A model generated the notes under the pieces. It searched no databases. It was not told where the DNA came from and saw only the letters and a list, made by a program, of their open reading frames with translations. A stretch of DNA of 64,000 nucleotides from Isoetes taiwanensis (taxonomy: Eukaryota > Streptophyta > Lycopodiopsida > Isoetales > Isoetaceae), in contig JAJEKV010000064.1 of NCBI GenBank assembly GCA_021234155.1, positions 1,180,001-1,244,000 on the forward strand, given 5' to 3'. Positions 49,266 through 58,071 of this stretch are shown one piece after another. The position numbers and the translations under genes were made by a program. Numbering within the stretch: position 1 is the first letter of the stretch; the number at the start of each line of letters is the position of its first letter.

Positions 49266-49760
49266 CTGTTAGCTGATCGACACCGAACAGTAAGGGAGTT
49301 CAAAGTAGGGGACAATGTTTGGCTGAAGATAAAAGTCAAACAAGCAAAGCTCCGTATCGGCAATTGCAAGAAGCTTGCTCCAATGTGGGCTGGTCCATTC
49401 AAAATTGTCAAAAGAGTAGGCAACCAAGCCTACAAATTAGACTTACCAAAGACACCAAGCTCCATAGAGTCTTTCACGTAAGTCTCCTAAAAGAAACACA
49501 CTCCTAATCCGGAGGGAAGTATTGGAGACACCGAAGCCATCGGAATTAACGGACGATCAGCTTGAGATTGTTCCCCGAGCTTCTTCTCGAATCGATCCTA
49601 TAAGAAGACGAGAAGATCTCAATTTCTCAATACCTTGTGAAATGGACGACTTACCAGTGGAGGACACTACGGGGTAATTGCAATCGATCTTGAGAAGCAA
49701 GCACCCACAATTCATGGAGCAATGCAAGGGTCAGCTCACACCGGCGATCGACCAACCGAT
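49266..49760 (+). pseudogene. pol: Element A post-integrase domain and chromodomain-like tail
   Basis: Broken frames homologous to B 62267-62769: the KVGDNVWLKIKVKQAKL-type post-core stretch, WAGPFKIVKRVGNQAYK, and a chromodomain-like segment that is more decayed than in B. Confidence 0.75.
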
Positions 49761-50421
49761 GGTGAGTGAGGTAACATAGAGTCTACTTCCGATGCCACCT
49801 GAAGTAGTCACTTGAGAGAAAAAAGAGGTCATTCGGATGCATGATAGGGAAGCACCTTTAGTCAATGCTTATCACGGGAAGGATCCTTCACGCCCAATTA
49901 CGGGGAGGACACCAACCTTCACGCAAAAAGCAACTAAAGGTGTAGGCATGAGTGGCATCCTAGGCACGATAGGGCGCTGTCTCCACGGCCATGATGGAAG
50001 AAGCATAATCTTCCATGTAATTGTGTTTAATGGGTGGTTCCCTAACAACCAACCCCTATAATAAGTAATCATGTACTAATGTAGTGTTGAACCTGCAGGC
50101 CAATAGAACGACGAACCGGCGGGGGTTGCACTACAAGAACTTGTAGCATATGTAGTGAAGGAATGCTACAAGAGGACGAGAACCTTAAGAACAATTTTAT
50201 CATGTTTAATCTTGATATTATAATTAATGTTGAAGTAAGGATTAAATTAAATGCCTTACCACGTGGGGATTGTAAACATTTCACTTATAACTCTTAAGTA
50301 TTATCTTATAATAATTGTGTTAATTGCATGTATCGAAAGAGTCGATAAGCTTTGTGCAGGTTCGTTCCAAGGTGGGGAGACTTGCGATGCTGCGGACAGC
50401 ATCAATCCAAGGTGGGGAGAA
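49761..50421 (+). other. Element A 3' untranslated region and polypurine tracts
   Basis: No coding. Two near-identical polypurine motifs aaggtggggaga lie at 50369-50380 and 50409-50421. The second abuts the TGTGACG start of the next LTR and is the expected plus-strand primer. Confidence 0.8.
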
Positions 50422-51984
50422 TGTGACGTTCCAGAATAATATACGGTGCATCTAATATCGTATATTATAATCGACCGCCACTAGTACATGCCGACTCAGA
50501 CGACATGTACACCGCGACCATAAAGGGGTAGTACCCTAGGGTATGACCCTGTGAACCATTATATTGCACATGTTAAGGCCACATGTGAATATAATCTCCT
50601 TTTGCCATGTGGCAATGACCCATTGCCCAAAAGGGACCAGCCCTAAATTCGTGGGGATAAAGGGACATAAACCCTAAAAGGGAAACCCTTTCGGTTTCCA
50701 GCCCCTATAGGTCGGATTGGAGCAGCATCGGACGCCCTTTCGCCTGAACAGTAGCAGAGGAACCGGAATTGCTAGGTTGCAGCTCGATCCAAGACCAGCA
50801 GTCTCGAGATCCAGCAGCATGGACGCTTTCAGAGGAGTGGGAGCCAGCCAAGAAGCGGGTTAGTGGTTGATCCGATAGTTAGATCCGAGTTTTCAGCTCT
50901 CATTCTATAGGATTCGCCTTCATTCTTAGCTATAGGCGACCCCTACAGCCTAAGAATAATAGACACTAACAAAGGAACCTAACCATGTATGATTAGGTAG
51001 ATTAGAATAGATGTATTCTATTATTTTCAGTTCTGCTGTGATGATGTTTCGACATTCTATGCGCCACTCTTGTGTATTGGGAAGGGGGTAGAGACCCGAG
51101 CCCAAGTAGTTGTATGATCATGGTTTAGCCCATTAATTCCCACCACGCGCTCGGCATAAGAGCCCGGCCGGCCGGGGTGGCGGAGCTAGACCGGCCGACA
51201 AGGAAGGGCTTGTCTGATCACGCTTGATCCTCCGCAGTGTGAAGCGACGGCCGGGAACATTGTGGGCTAGGCCTAATACCCCAGCAATCGCGTGAGGCCC
51301 TGTATGGGCTCGACACCTCTTGGGTGATGCGCCATCTTCTAGGGGTTCAAGTCGTGATAATGAAAAGTGGCTCTCTAGCTCGCCTTTGTGATTGGCATGA
51401 ACCTTCGAGGGGAGTGATCTCCTCCCCGCTCATCGGGAGTTGGGGAGATGCAACCCAAGAGTAGCCCCTTTGGCTACTTAACCCGCAAAGCTACTTGCCG
51501 CTCCAATACTGTTCAGCCTATCTGCAAAGTATGCACAGGAGGGGCGGATGGAGTGGACTACCCAACGACCATGTTCTATGCCAGCCAAATCCATTTGCCA
51601 TGAATTCTGTCTGCATTGTTATCCGGAGACCCAAGCCGTCAGTCTTTCCCCAAGAGTCTGAGCCTGGGTAGGATTCCCCCATGTTATGTTGATGTACCGG
51701 ATGTGTTGTTGCAGCCATCGCGGATATGGTGGACCACCCTTCGAGGTGGGTTGTTATTATTGATTGATGTCATGTGCTCATGTGTGTTTACGCTTCCGCA
51801 GCTAGATCGATCCCGAGGGAGACGGGATGAATGACACGTCCATTCTTCCCCGTCGGGTTCTTGACCACCAGCAAGAACCCGATGTTAGGTGGACGGCCTC
51901 ATGTCAGCGAGCAGATGCTGGTTTGAGGGATGATCTCCAGTTTGTATAGGATCGGGGCATCGTATAGGATCTGGGGCCGTCACA
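50422..51984 (+). repeat. LTR 2 (shared by A and B)
   Basis: 1563 bp, TGTGACG...CGTCACA. It is preceded by A's polypurine tract and followed one base later by B's primer-binding site. It serves as 3' LTR of A and 5' LTR of B. Confidence 0.93.
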
Positions 51985-51985
51985 A

Positions 51986-51997
51986 TGGTATCAGAGC
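51986..51997 (+). promoter_or_regulatory. Primer-binding site of element B (initiator tRNA-Met)
   Basis: tggtatcagagc one base after the LTR end, as in element A. Confidence 0.92.
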
Positions 51998-52241
51998 CTT
52001 GATCTTGGCAGACCAAGATCGAGCACTGACCGTATTCCTATAGGAACTAACCAATCTAGACATTCAGTCTTGGAGATAAAAGCCCAAGCACGAACCTCGA
52101 GTAGTGGGAAATTTTTTTCCCCGGAATAAAGTTAGTAATTATCTAGAACTAGAATAATTAGAGAACATATTTAAGATGAAATAGATAGAAGAAAAGCCTC
52201 CTAAGAAAGCTTAGTAAAATTTAGTCACTTTTTTTTGGCCG

Positions 52242-52525
52242 ACACCTCCAAGGATGCGCCAGGAGCATGTTAGGTTCATACCTAATTGGTCCTCGCGCAC
52301 GCTTAGAGGGGTCCCCTAAAAGTGACTTCGGAATTTGCTCAAAATTTACTCAAAATGTAAGAGAAATGGTAGAATCTTACTTAAAATGCTGGAATTAGCG
52401 GGAAACGCATGTTAATATGTGCAAATTGGAAAAGTTTAGAACAGAAAGGGGCAACACCTCTAAGGGTGCGCCAGGGCATAGTTAGGTCCGGACCTAACAC
52501 CCTTCTCGCGCACTCTTGGAGGGGT
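52242..52525. repeat. Hairpin pair 1, upstream of the H3-like gene
   Basis: Two imperfect palindromes (52242-52312 and 52453-52525), 211 bp apart start to start. The second has the perfect 18-bp centre gttaggtccggacctaac and arms cacctctaagggtgcgcc / gcgcactcttggaggg. They could form stable RNA hairpins in the genomic transcript or cruciforms in DNA. Confidence 0.88.
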
Positions 52526-52563
52526 TTGAAGGAAAATGGTTGAAGAAGACTCCACTTTGATTC

Positions 52564-52576
52564 AAGGTGGGGAGAA
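52564..52576 (+). other. Polypurine-tract-like motif in the leader
   Basis: aaggtggggagaa is identical to the tract preceding the 3' LTR (63425-63437). In the leader it has no obvious role in replication. It suggests that the leader was assembled from duplicated 3'-end sequence. Confidence 0.6.
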
Positions 52577-52612
52577 TTTCGTCAGCAAACCAACAAAATA
52601 ACCGATTGGGCC

Positions 52613-52640
52613 AAACCCTAAAAATTAAACCCTATAAATT
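52613..52640 (+). promoter_or_regulatory. Telo-box and TATA box before the H3-like gene
   Basis: aaaccctaa (52613-52621) is followed by tataaatt (52633-52640), 111 bp before the ATG. Telo-boxes of this sequence are known plant promoter elements of genes active in dividing cells. The same pair precedes the second accessory gene. Confidence 0.5.
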
Positions 52641-52743
52641 AGTGGACTTAGGCCTCATTTTTAGGGTTTCCCACGTTGTTCTCCGAGCTCATTCCGATAG
52701 GCGATCTTCTGGCGCCCTGCTCCAAATCGATCGCTGTCAAACA

Positions 52744-53911
52744 ATGGCTAGGACGAAGCAGACCGCTCGTAAGGTAAGCAAAGATGATAAGCCCAGCGCC
52801 CAAGTCCTCGCCGCCGAGCAGAAACTCAAAGATGCTGAGGAGAAATTGAAGGCCGACATGGAGAGGCGACCTAGATATTACAGAAATCTAGAGAAGAGGC
52901 GGAAGAAAGAAGAGAAGGCCAAGAGGAAAGAAGAGAAGGCAAGGAGGAAGGAGGAAAAGGCAAAGCGCAGGGAGGAGAAGGTAAGGAAGAAAGCACAAGA
53001 AGCCGTCGAGGGGGCCGAGGAAGACCAACGGCGAGAGCAGAGAACGAAGAACAGGGAAGAAAGAGACCCGAAGGGCAAGGGGGTAATGACAGAAGGGCCA
53101 CCCAAGAAGAAGAGGAGGAGCTCGATCGGCATCGTCATCGGTGAACGACCCGAAGACGACCAACCTCCATCCTCATCTGAAGATACCGGTGATCTGCAGA
53201 ACTTCTTGGAGGAAGTACTTCTAGGAACTGAAGAATCCTCGCAGAAACAGCAGAACACTCATACAGATGAACCCCAAGAGGAGGACCAAACCCCAGCCCA
53301 GGACCCGGTAGAAACACGAGTTGAACTACCCCCGCCAAGCACCTCCACCGCTTCCCGAATGGCAAGAGGCAAGGAAACTAGATGCGCATTAAAGCAGCCG
53401 CAAAGAAGGCGAACAAGACGGCCAGGGATTCGTACACCTTAGGGCCCGAGAGGAGATACAAGAAAGAGTTAGCAGACTATACAGTATACAAGAAGATACA
53501 CACCAAATACAGTGCCTATTACGAGGTGCACAAGGTAAAATATATTGAAGGAGGGCGGCCAACACGTGAGATATTCCAGCTGAAGCCTCCACCAGAACTT
53601 CCAGACCCATGAAAAGATCCCAAGACTCCCCATTTGCGAGAGCCCTGCGAGAAATCCGGCACTTCCAAAGGAGTTACGGATTTCTGATTCCCAGAGCTGC
53701 ATTCTAGAGATTCGTCCAGGAGATTTTGTGGGACTTCGACCCCAACAAGCGAGTAACTAACGATATGTTACTCGCTTTACAAGAAGCAGCAGAGATGGAA
53801 GTCGTGCAACACTTCGAGGATTCACTGGCATGCACGCTCCATGCAAAAAGAGTCACGCTGCAACCAAAGGATATGAGACTGGCCAAATACATCAAGAGGA
53901 CATATAAATAG
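52744..53911 (+). pseudogene. Retrotransposon-encoded histone H3/CENH3-like protein
   Basis: About 390 codons in the ancestral frame, now interrupted. Residues 1-10 are MARTKQTARK, the H3 N-terminus through K9, including K4. Residues about 24-110 are K/E/R-rich and probably helical. An NLS-like PPKKKRRSS lies at 119-127, followed by an acidic and Pro-rich linker and an unrecognised module ([20 protein letters not shown]). From about 53630 comes a complete H3 fold: ALREIRHFQRS (alphaN), AAF*RFVQEI (alpha1), LLALQEAAE and HFEDSLACTLHAKRVTL (alpha2), PKDMRLAKYIKR (alpha3). Cys110, His113 and Asp123 of the H3-H3 interface are kept. EIRHFQ and LIP match plant CENH3 better than canonical H3. Lesions: a frameshift near 53340, a 13-bp deletion near 53606, and TAG at 53705. 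Start chosen by the H3 match and the TATA box. Confidence 0.93.
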
Positions 53912-53966
53912 AACAGAAGCTACTTTTTGTAACTAACAGGCTTATATGTAATGTATGAAAAATTTG

Positions 53967-53972
53967 AATAAA
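53967..53972 (+). terminator. Polyadenylation signal after the H3-like gene
   Basis: aataaa, 56 bp after the stop codon of the histone fold and before hairpin pair 2. Its position suggests that the histone gene is a self-contained transcription unit. Confidence 0.45.
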
Positions 53973-54047
53973 AAGGAGATATAGTTGTTTAAACGTGCAT
54001 TGGATTAAGTATAGTAGTAGTTAAGGAGCAAATGTCAAATTTTGGCC

Positions 54048-54334
54048 AACACCTCTAAGGGTGCGCCAGGGCACAGTTAGGTCTCGACCTAACACCCTCC
54101 TCGCGCACTCTTAGAGGGGTCTAGCCAACTGGGCCCTAGATCAGCCACTTACCTGCTCCAAATGAAGTAAATAAGCAAAGAAACTTGCAGTTAAGAGGAA
54201 AATAAGTAGGAATTCACGTCTTTGAACTTGTTCTTGGCATCCATTAGGCATAGATAGACCAACACCTCCAAGGGTGCGCCAGAGGCCACTTAGGTCCCAA
54301 CCTAACACCCTCCTCGCGCACTCTTAGAGGGGTC
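54048..54334. repeat. Hairpin pair 2, upstream of the 506-codon gene
   Basis: Two further copies of the palindrome (54048-54121 and 54261-54334), 213 bp apart, the same spacing as pair 1. The sequence between the members is not obviously similar to that in pair 1, so the hairpins and their spacing are what is conserved. Confidence 0.88.
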
Positions 54335-54483
54335 TGACCTTTCAAGGTCCATAACTTGTGCTAGACATATCCAATTCGGTCAAAATTTGTTGCATTAGAA
54401 CCCTAAAATTGCATACAATCCATTTCTAGCTCCAAATTAACCTAGAAACATCAAACTTCATCCCAAAATGCCAAAAGTTTTAG

Positions 54484-54522
54484 AAACCCTAAAAATTTTA
54501 GGGTACAAGATCCCTATAAATA
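54484..54522 (+). promoter_or_regulatory. Telo-box and TATA box before the 506-codon gene
   Basis: aaaccctaa (54484-54492) and tataaata (54515-54522), 119 bp before the ATG at 54634, repeating the layout before the H3-like gene. ggcgatcttc also occurs in both 5' untranslated regions. Confidence 0.55.
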
Positions 54523-54633
54523 CCCTCATAACCCCTAAACCACACCTACAAAGTTGCTCCAGCGCCCAAGGCGATCTTCCAGCCTCCTTAAGCGCTTCCA
54601 GTTCCATTTGATATCGGCAGCACGCTCCTCCTC

Positions 54634-56154
54634 ATGGCTACTTCATCCTTCATCAGCTGGTACAGCGCCTCTCCCCACATTGCTGAGGTAGATGTTAACC
54701 TAGTATTCCAAGTTTTCCAGAAAGAATTTGACTTATCGGCAACCCTGAACTCAAACCCGTTCTATCAACAAATTCTGCAAGAATTCCAAGAGAAAGTAGC
54801 TCCTAGCTTGCAAGAAATACCCCCATGCATAGGGTACTTTGTACCAAAGACTGTATTGCAAACAACCCTTAGTCATATACCCAACATTGCGAAACTGCTG
54901 CAGAATAGAACCGAGCGCCTACCCAATTACATGACCATGAGCAGTAACAGAAAGAGATTTTTCTCTTACAACACAGCCTTAGCACTATATTTATTCTATA
55001 GCGCCCAAACCGTGGTAGGTGAACCATCAATCCAGCCACTAGAGGTCACACCCTTGGACGCAGCAGCAGACGAACAACTACTGCTTGAGTACGAGCAGTC
55101 CGTAGCGGAATCATCCAAAGAACGTGAGGACTCAGAAGAGGAAAGTGAAGAGGAAATGGAAGTGGACCCAGAAGAAGAACGCCGTGAAGCAGAACAAGAT
55201 GTTAGCCGTTTCGAAGCTGACAGGAGCACACCGAGAATAGCACAACCAATCGGGCTGGGAATAACAAGTCTAGCGCCGATCATAGTCGAAGGGCAGGAAT
55301 ATTTATTCCTAAACGATATTAAAAACCTTCTCGAATGTAGGGACAGAGGCTATCGCGTCGACGAACTCCTTCACCTTCTACGGCAGCAGCCGGACTTAGA
55401 GGATTTCATCGACCAAGAAACAGATGACTTTCCAGTGCAAGTAAGGGAAGCAGCCACATATACAGGACACAACATGTCAGATATCGAAGCCTATAGCACT
55501 ATCAGAGGCATGATGACGGAAGAACAACTCCCTACAGAGGAGGAGTTTGTGGCACTCCAAGAGCAGATGGGAATAAGGGGGAAAACAACAAGAGCGCTTC
55601 AACCAGAATCCTCTTCGCAAGAACCATTACCAACGAACCTAGGGAGAGCCACGAACTTAACAAGTGTACGAACGCTCTTCCATGACTACGAAGAATTAGT
55701 TCAAGTACGGGTCGATCAGTATGCATCAAGGCACAGGTCTACCTCAGGAGCACGGGGAGGAATACCCGGAGCAACACTTAAATATTATCTTCCGCTCCTA
55801 ACAGACGGTAGGATAATAGTATTTCATAAGCTTTTCAGCCCACGTGGAGAGGAAGCCGCCCGCATGTCGATAGCACTATCGGGTTTTGGTATGCACGCAC
55901 GGCTATCAGAAAAAGTCGACCATGTAATTTTGGTGAAGCGGAGAACGGCCTTGAGCATTTTCGACTTCGCGGTACCCCACCTTCGACAAGGTCGGTTGGC
56001 AGTAACAGCAGCTCATACCTCCGATAGACGGGTCGAAGAGCTAGCCCTAGCTATCCGAGGGGGATCATCGAGGGATATACTCCGGAACTTGGGATGTACA
56101 GTGGGTACAGCCCAAGTGAAGAAATTCCTTGAGGATCACCCATCCCATCAGTAA
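54634..56154 (+). CDS. Unrecognised 506-residue accessory protein with acidic tract
   Basis: An intact open frame from MATSSFISWY to FLEDHPSHQ. No family is recognised. Residues 1-130 are mixed helical with aromatic residues. Residues about 162-190 form a strongly acidic tract (EREDSEEESEEEMEVDPEEE), of the sort found in histone chaperones and other basic-protein binders. The C-terminal half is well folded-looking (YYLPLLTDGRIIVFHKLFSP, VDHVILVKRRTALSIFDFAV). The last 40 residues (LALAIRGGSSRDILRNLG, then CTVGTAQVKKFL) faintly recall the end of histone H2A. It lies between the H3-like gene and gag, with its own TATA box and AATAAA. It survives intact here when neighbouring genes are broken, and is broken in A. 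Not a known Gag, Pol or envelope protein. Confidence 0.85.
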   Translation: MATSSFISWYSASPHIAEVDVNLVFQVFQKEFDLSATLNSNPFYQQILQEFQEKVAPSLQEIPPCIGYFVPKTVLQTTLSHIPNIAKLLQNRTERLPNYMTMSSNRKRFFSYNTALALYLFYSAQTVVGEPSIQPLEVTPLDAAADEQLLLEYEQSVAESSKEREDSEEESEEEMEVDPEEERREAEQDVSRFEADRSTPRIAQPIGLGITSLAPIIVEGQEYLFLNDIKNLLECRDRGYRVDELLHLLRQQPDLEDFIDQETDDFPVQVREAATYTGHNMSDIEAYSTIRGMMTEEQLPTEEEFVALQEQMGIRGKTTRALQPESSSQEPLPTNLGRATNLTSVRTLFHDYEELVQVRVDQYASRHRSTSGARGGIPGATLKYYLPLLTDGRIIVFHKLFSPRGEEAARMSIALSGFGMHARLSEKVDHVILVKRRTALSIFDFAVPHLRQGRLAVTAAHTSDRRVEELALAIRGGSSRDILRNLGCTVGTAQVKKFLEDHPSHQ

Positions 56155-56210
56155 ATCAATGTAACGGAAATCATGACTATTGTATTAAGTTAATATATCG
56201 GCTATATATT

Positions 56211-56216
56211 AATAAA
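56211..56216 (+). terminator. Polyadenylation signal after the 506-codon gene
   Basis: aataaa, 57 bp after the TAA stop and before gag, matching the arrangement after the H3-like gene (56 bp). Confidence 0.45.
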
Positions 56217-56234
56217 AATATAAGATCTTTTGAA

Positions 56235-57620
56235 TTGCATTTTAAATGTCTTTTTGATATCTTTGCCTTAACAATCATATCATTCAAACTCTTAATGCAA
56301 CCAACAAAAGAACTCATGATAAATGGTGCCCATACAATATGTGCAGCTAGAACAGCCAGGAATGTCGAAATTGAATTCCAAGCCCAAGGCGAGCAGACAC
56401 CACCGGGACAATTCCAGCCTCGGAATCTGTTCGAAGAGTACTACGCACCAACGCCAGAGGAAGAAACCTCGCAGATGAGGTCAGATCTGCAAGAAATAAA
56501 AGCCATATTGGCCGGCAGGGGGAATAACAGGCAGGATCAGAACGTGCAAGCCCCAGAGGCCCGTTCTCAACACAAGGGAAAAGAAAGAAAGAGGAGCCGG
56601 CGCAGATCTTCTAGCTCCAGCTCTTCAGATCCCTGACTCAAGCTCGAAGTCCGAAAAGAAACAGAAAAGGACCGCCCCGAGGGAAGAGAGAATAAGGGTA
56701 AGACGTGTAAGCCAATCCGACTACCGTAAAAAAGGTCGACTTCGCCTTGAGTAATGTTTGAAAGCCCGCAAGAATGAAAACAGCTTTTCCGTGAAAAACC
56801 GATCGGGATGGAAGTCGGGCAAGCATGGCTAGACGAGATGAGCGAATATGGCAATGCTTACGATATGAAGGATAAGGATAAGAGCAGAGTAGCCAACGCT
56901 AACCTGAAAGGGGCAGCCCGCATTTGGTGGAGGGGCTATGCCAAAGCCCATGGGATGAGCAGAGACAAGTGCAAAGTTCACAAAGTTCGCAAAGGCTTTC
57001 AAACAACACTATGTGCCAAGAGAGCACAAGTGCCATCGATGCAAGCCTTCCACAAAGTTGCAACAGAAACAAATCCGCATGTAAATATATAACGGAGGAG
57101 TTCATGAGGTTGAGGCTTTATGTGCCAAAACTCGAGAGAAAGAGCGGTGGAAGGCTATGTGGAGGGCCCGAATGAAGAACTACGGAAACTAGTCGTGGCC
57201 CCGAACCCGCGCCAAGATCGGAGGTCAAGCAAAGGCCATAAGCTTACAAGGAACTGGACCCCCGTAATAGTGAACCCAAGCAAAGGGTATGACAAAGGAA
57301 AAGGGTATGGAGGCCAGAGCCCGAGAGCAACCAACCACACCGCCAAGACGCCATACTGAAATCGTGGAAGCAAAATGAGAAAAAGCACGCCGCCTTTAAA
57401 GACAAAGGACAAGGGGAGGCTCAAACTACTCAAAGACAATCAAGCAGTTCTCAACTCCATTCCGAAGGAAAAGCGGCAAGAATGCATAGAAAAGCAAGCT
57501 GTGTTTCCTGCGTGCTTCCACCGGGCATAGAACACACAACTGCCCGTTCGTGATGAATGCAGCACTTGCAGAAATGGGAGGTTGGGAGACCCCGCCAGAA
57601 GAAGAGGAGGACGAAGGACG
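56235..57620 (+). pseudogene. gag: Element B Gag
   Basis: The N-terminal part (open to 56636) has RNLFEEYYAPTPEEE and an RS-rich stretch. The Retrotrans_gag-type capsid follows in shifting frames: AWLDEMSEYGNAYDMKDKDK, AARIWWRGYAKAHGMSRDK (about 56820-56960), FMRLRLYVPKL (about 57105), then a Lys/Gly-rich tail. The zinc knuckle near 57500-57545 is frameshifted. The first methionine (56235) is uncertain. Another in-frame ATG is at 56297, and ATATGTGCAG near 56336-56345 could be a splice acceptor that would let gag be reached from the 5' leader past the accessory genes. Confidence 0.85.
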
Positions 57621-58005
57621 CGACTTTATCCATGGTGAGTGTCATATCTTTGCCGCCATAGATACAGAAAGCGCAGAGAGCCAGTATCAAGTAATATCCA
57701 CAATTGGTAAGATAGCCGCCAAATCTTTTATAGTCCTCATAGACTGTGGCAGTTCTCACAACTTTGCGTCACCAAGGATGGCCGAAATGCTAAAGTTGAA
57801 AACAGTGAAGTCTAAGCCCAGGCCAGTAGTGTTAGCTAGCGGAGCCATCAGGCACACTGCCGGCAAGAGGGTGAATTTCAATATAGACTTACCTAGCATC
57901 AATATTGAAATGGGGGCAGAGATCATGAACATCGGAAAATATGACCTCATCATAGGTATGGAATACCTCCACCTGGCAAAAGCCCAAATAGATTGTGGGG
58001 AGTGA
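57621..58005 (+). pseudogene. pol: Element B aspartic protease
   Basis: A retropepsin-like domain reading FIVLIDCGSSHNFASPRMAE (active-site DCGSS at about 57740, a D-x-G-S type motif), followed by VVLASGAIRHTAGKRVNF and KYDLIIGMEYLHLAKAQIDC, the second conserved block. It ends at a TGA (58003-58005) where other members continue into the RT linker, so the Gag-Pol frame is broken. Confidence 0.85.
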
Positions 58006-58071
58006 AAGCTGAAGCTAACGGCGCCCAACGGGAAAATCATAGAGATCACAGGTAAGGAAGTAACACCTATA

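Larger units (their letters stand above)
37255..51984 (+). mobile_element. Element A: histone-carrying chromovirus with internal inversion
   Basis: It runs from the first LTR (37255-38822) to the middle LTR (50422-51984), which it shares with element B. The internal region begins like B: primer-binding site, leader with hairpins, H3-like gene. At 40460 the sequence switches to the reverse complement of B's 59302-53626, giving an inverted block at 40460-46162 that contains, on the minus strand, RT/RNase H, protease, Gag, the 506-codon gene and the histone fold. From 46163 the plus-strand order resumes with RNase H, integrase and the chromodomain-like tail. A reversed DUF7869-like fragment (47446-49265) splits integrase from the tail. 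The element is dead. Confidence 0.9.

Noticed and set aside
49837-50061. ORF downstream of the chromodomain (also 62824-63075) as an envelope-like or extra gene
   Set aside because: Short, without signal peptide or transmembrane pattern. It is probably 3' untranslated sequence shared by A and B.
52600-52640. Telomeric repeat (aaaccctaaa...)
   Set aside because: Only isolated aaaccctaa units, not tandem arrays. They are better read as telo-box promoter elements.
52878-53258. Minus-strand Leu/Phe/Ser-rich ORFs that look like membrane proteins (also at 39705-40283)
   Set aside because: They are the antisense shadow of the K/E/R-rich part of the H3-like gene.
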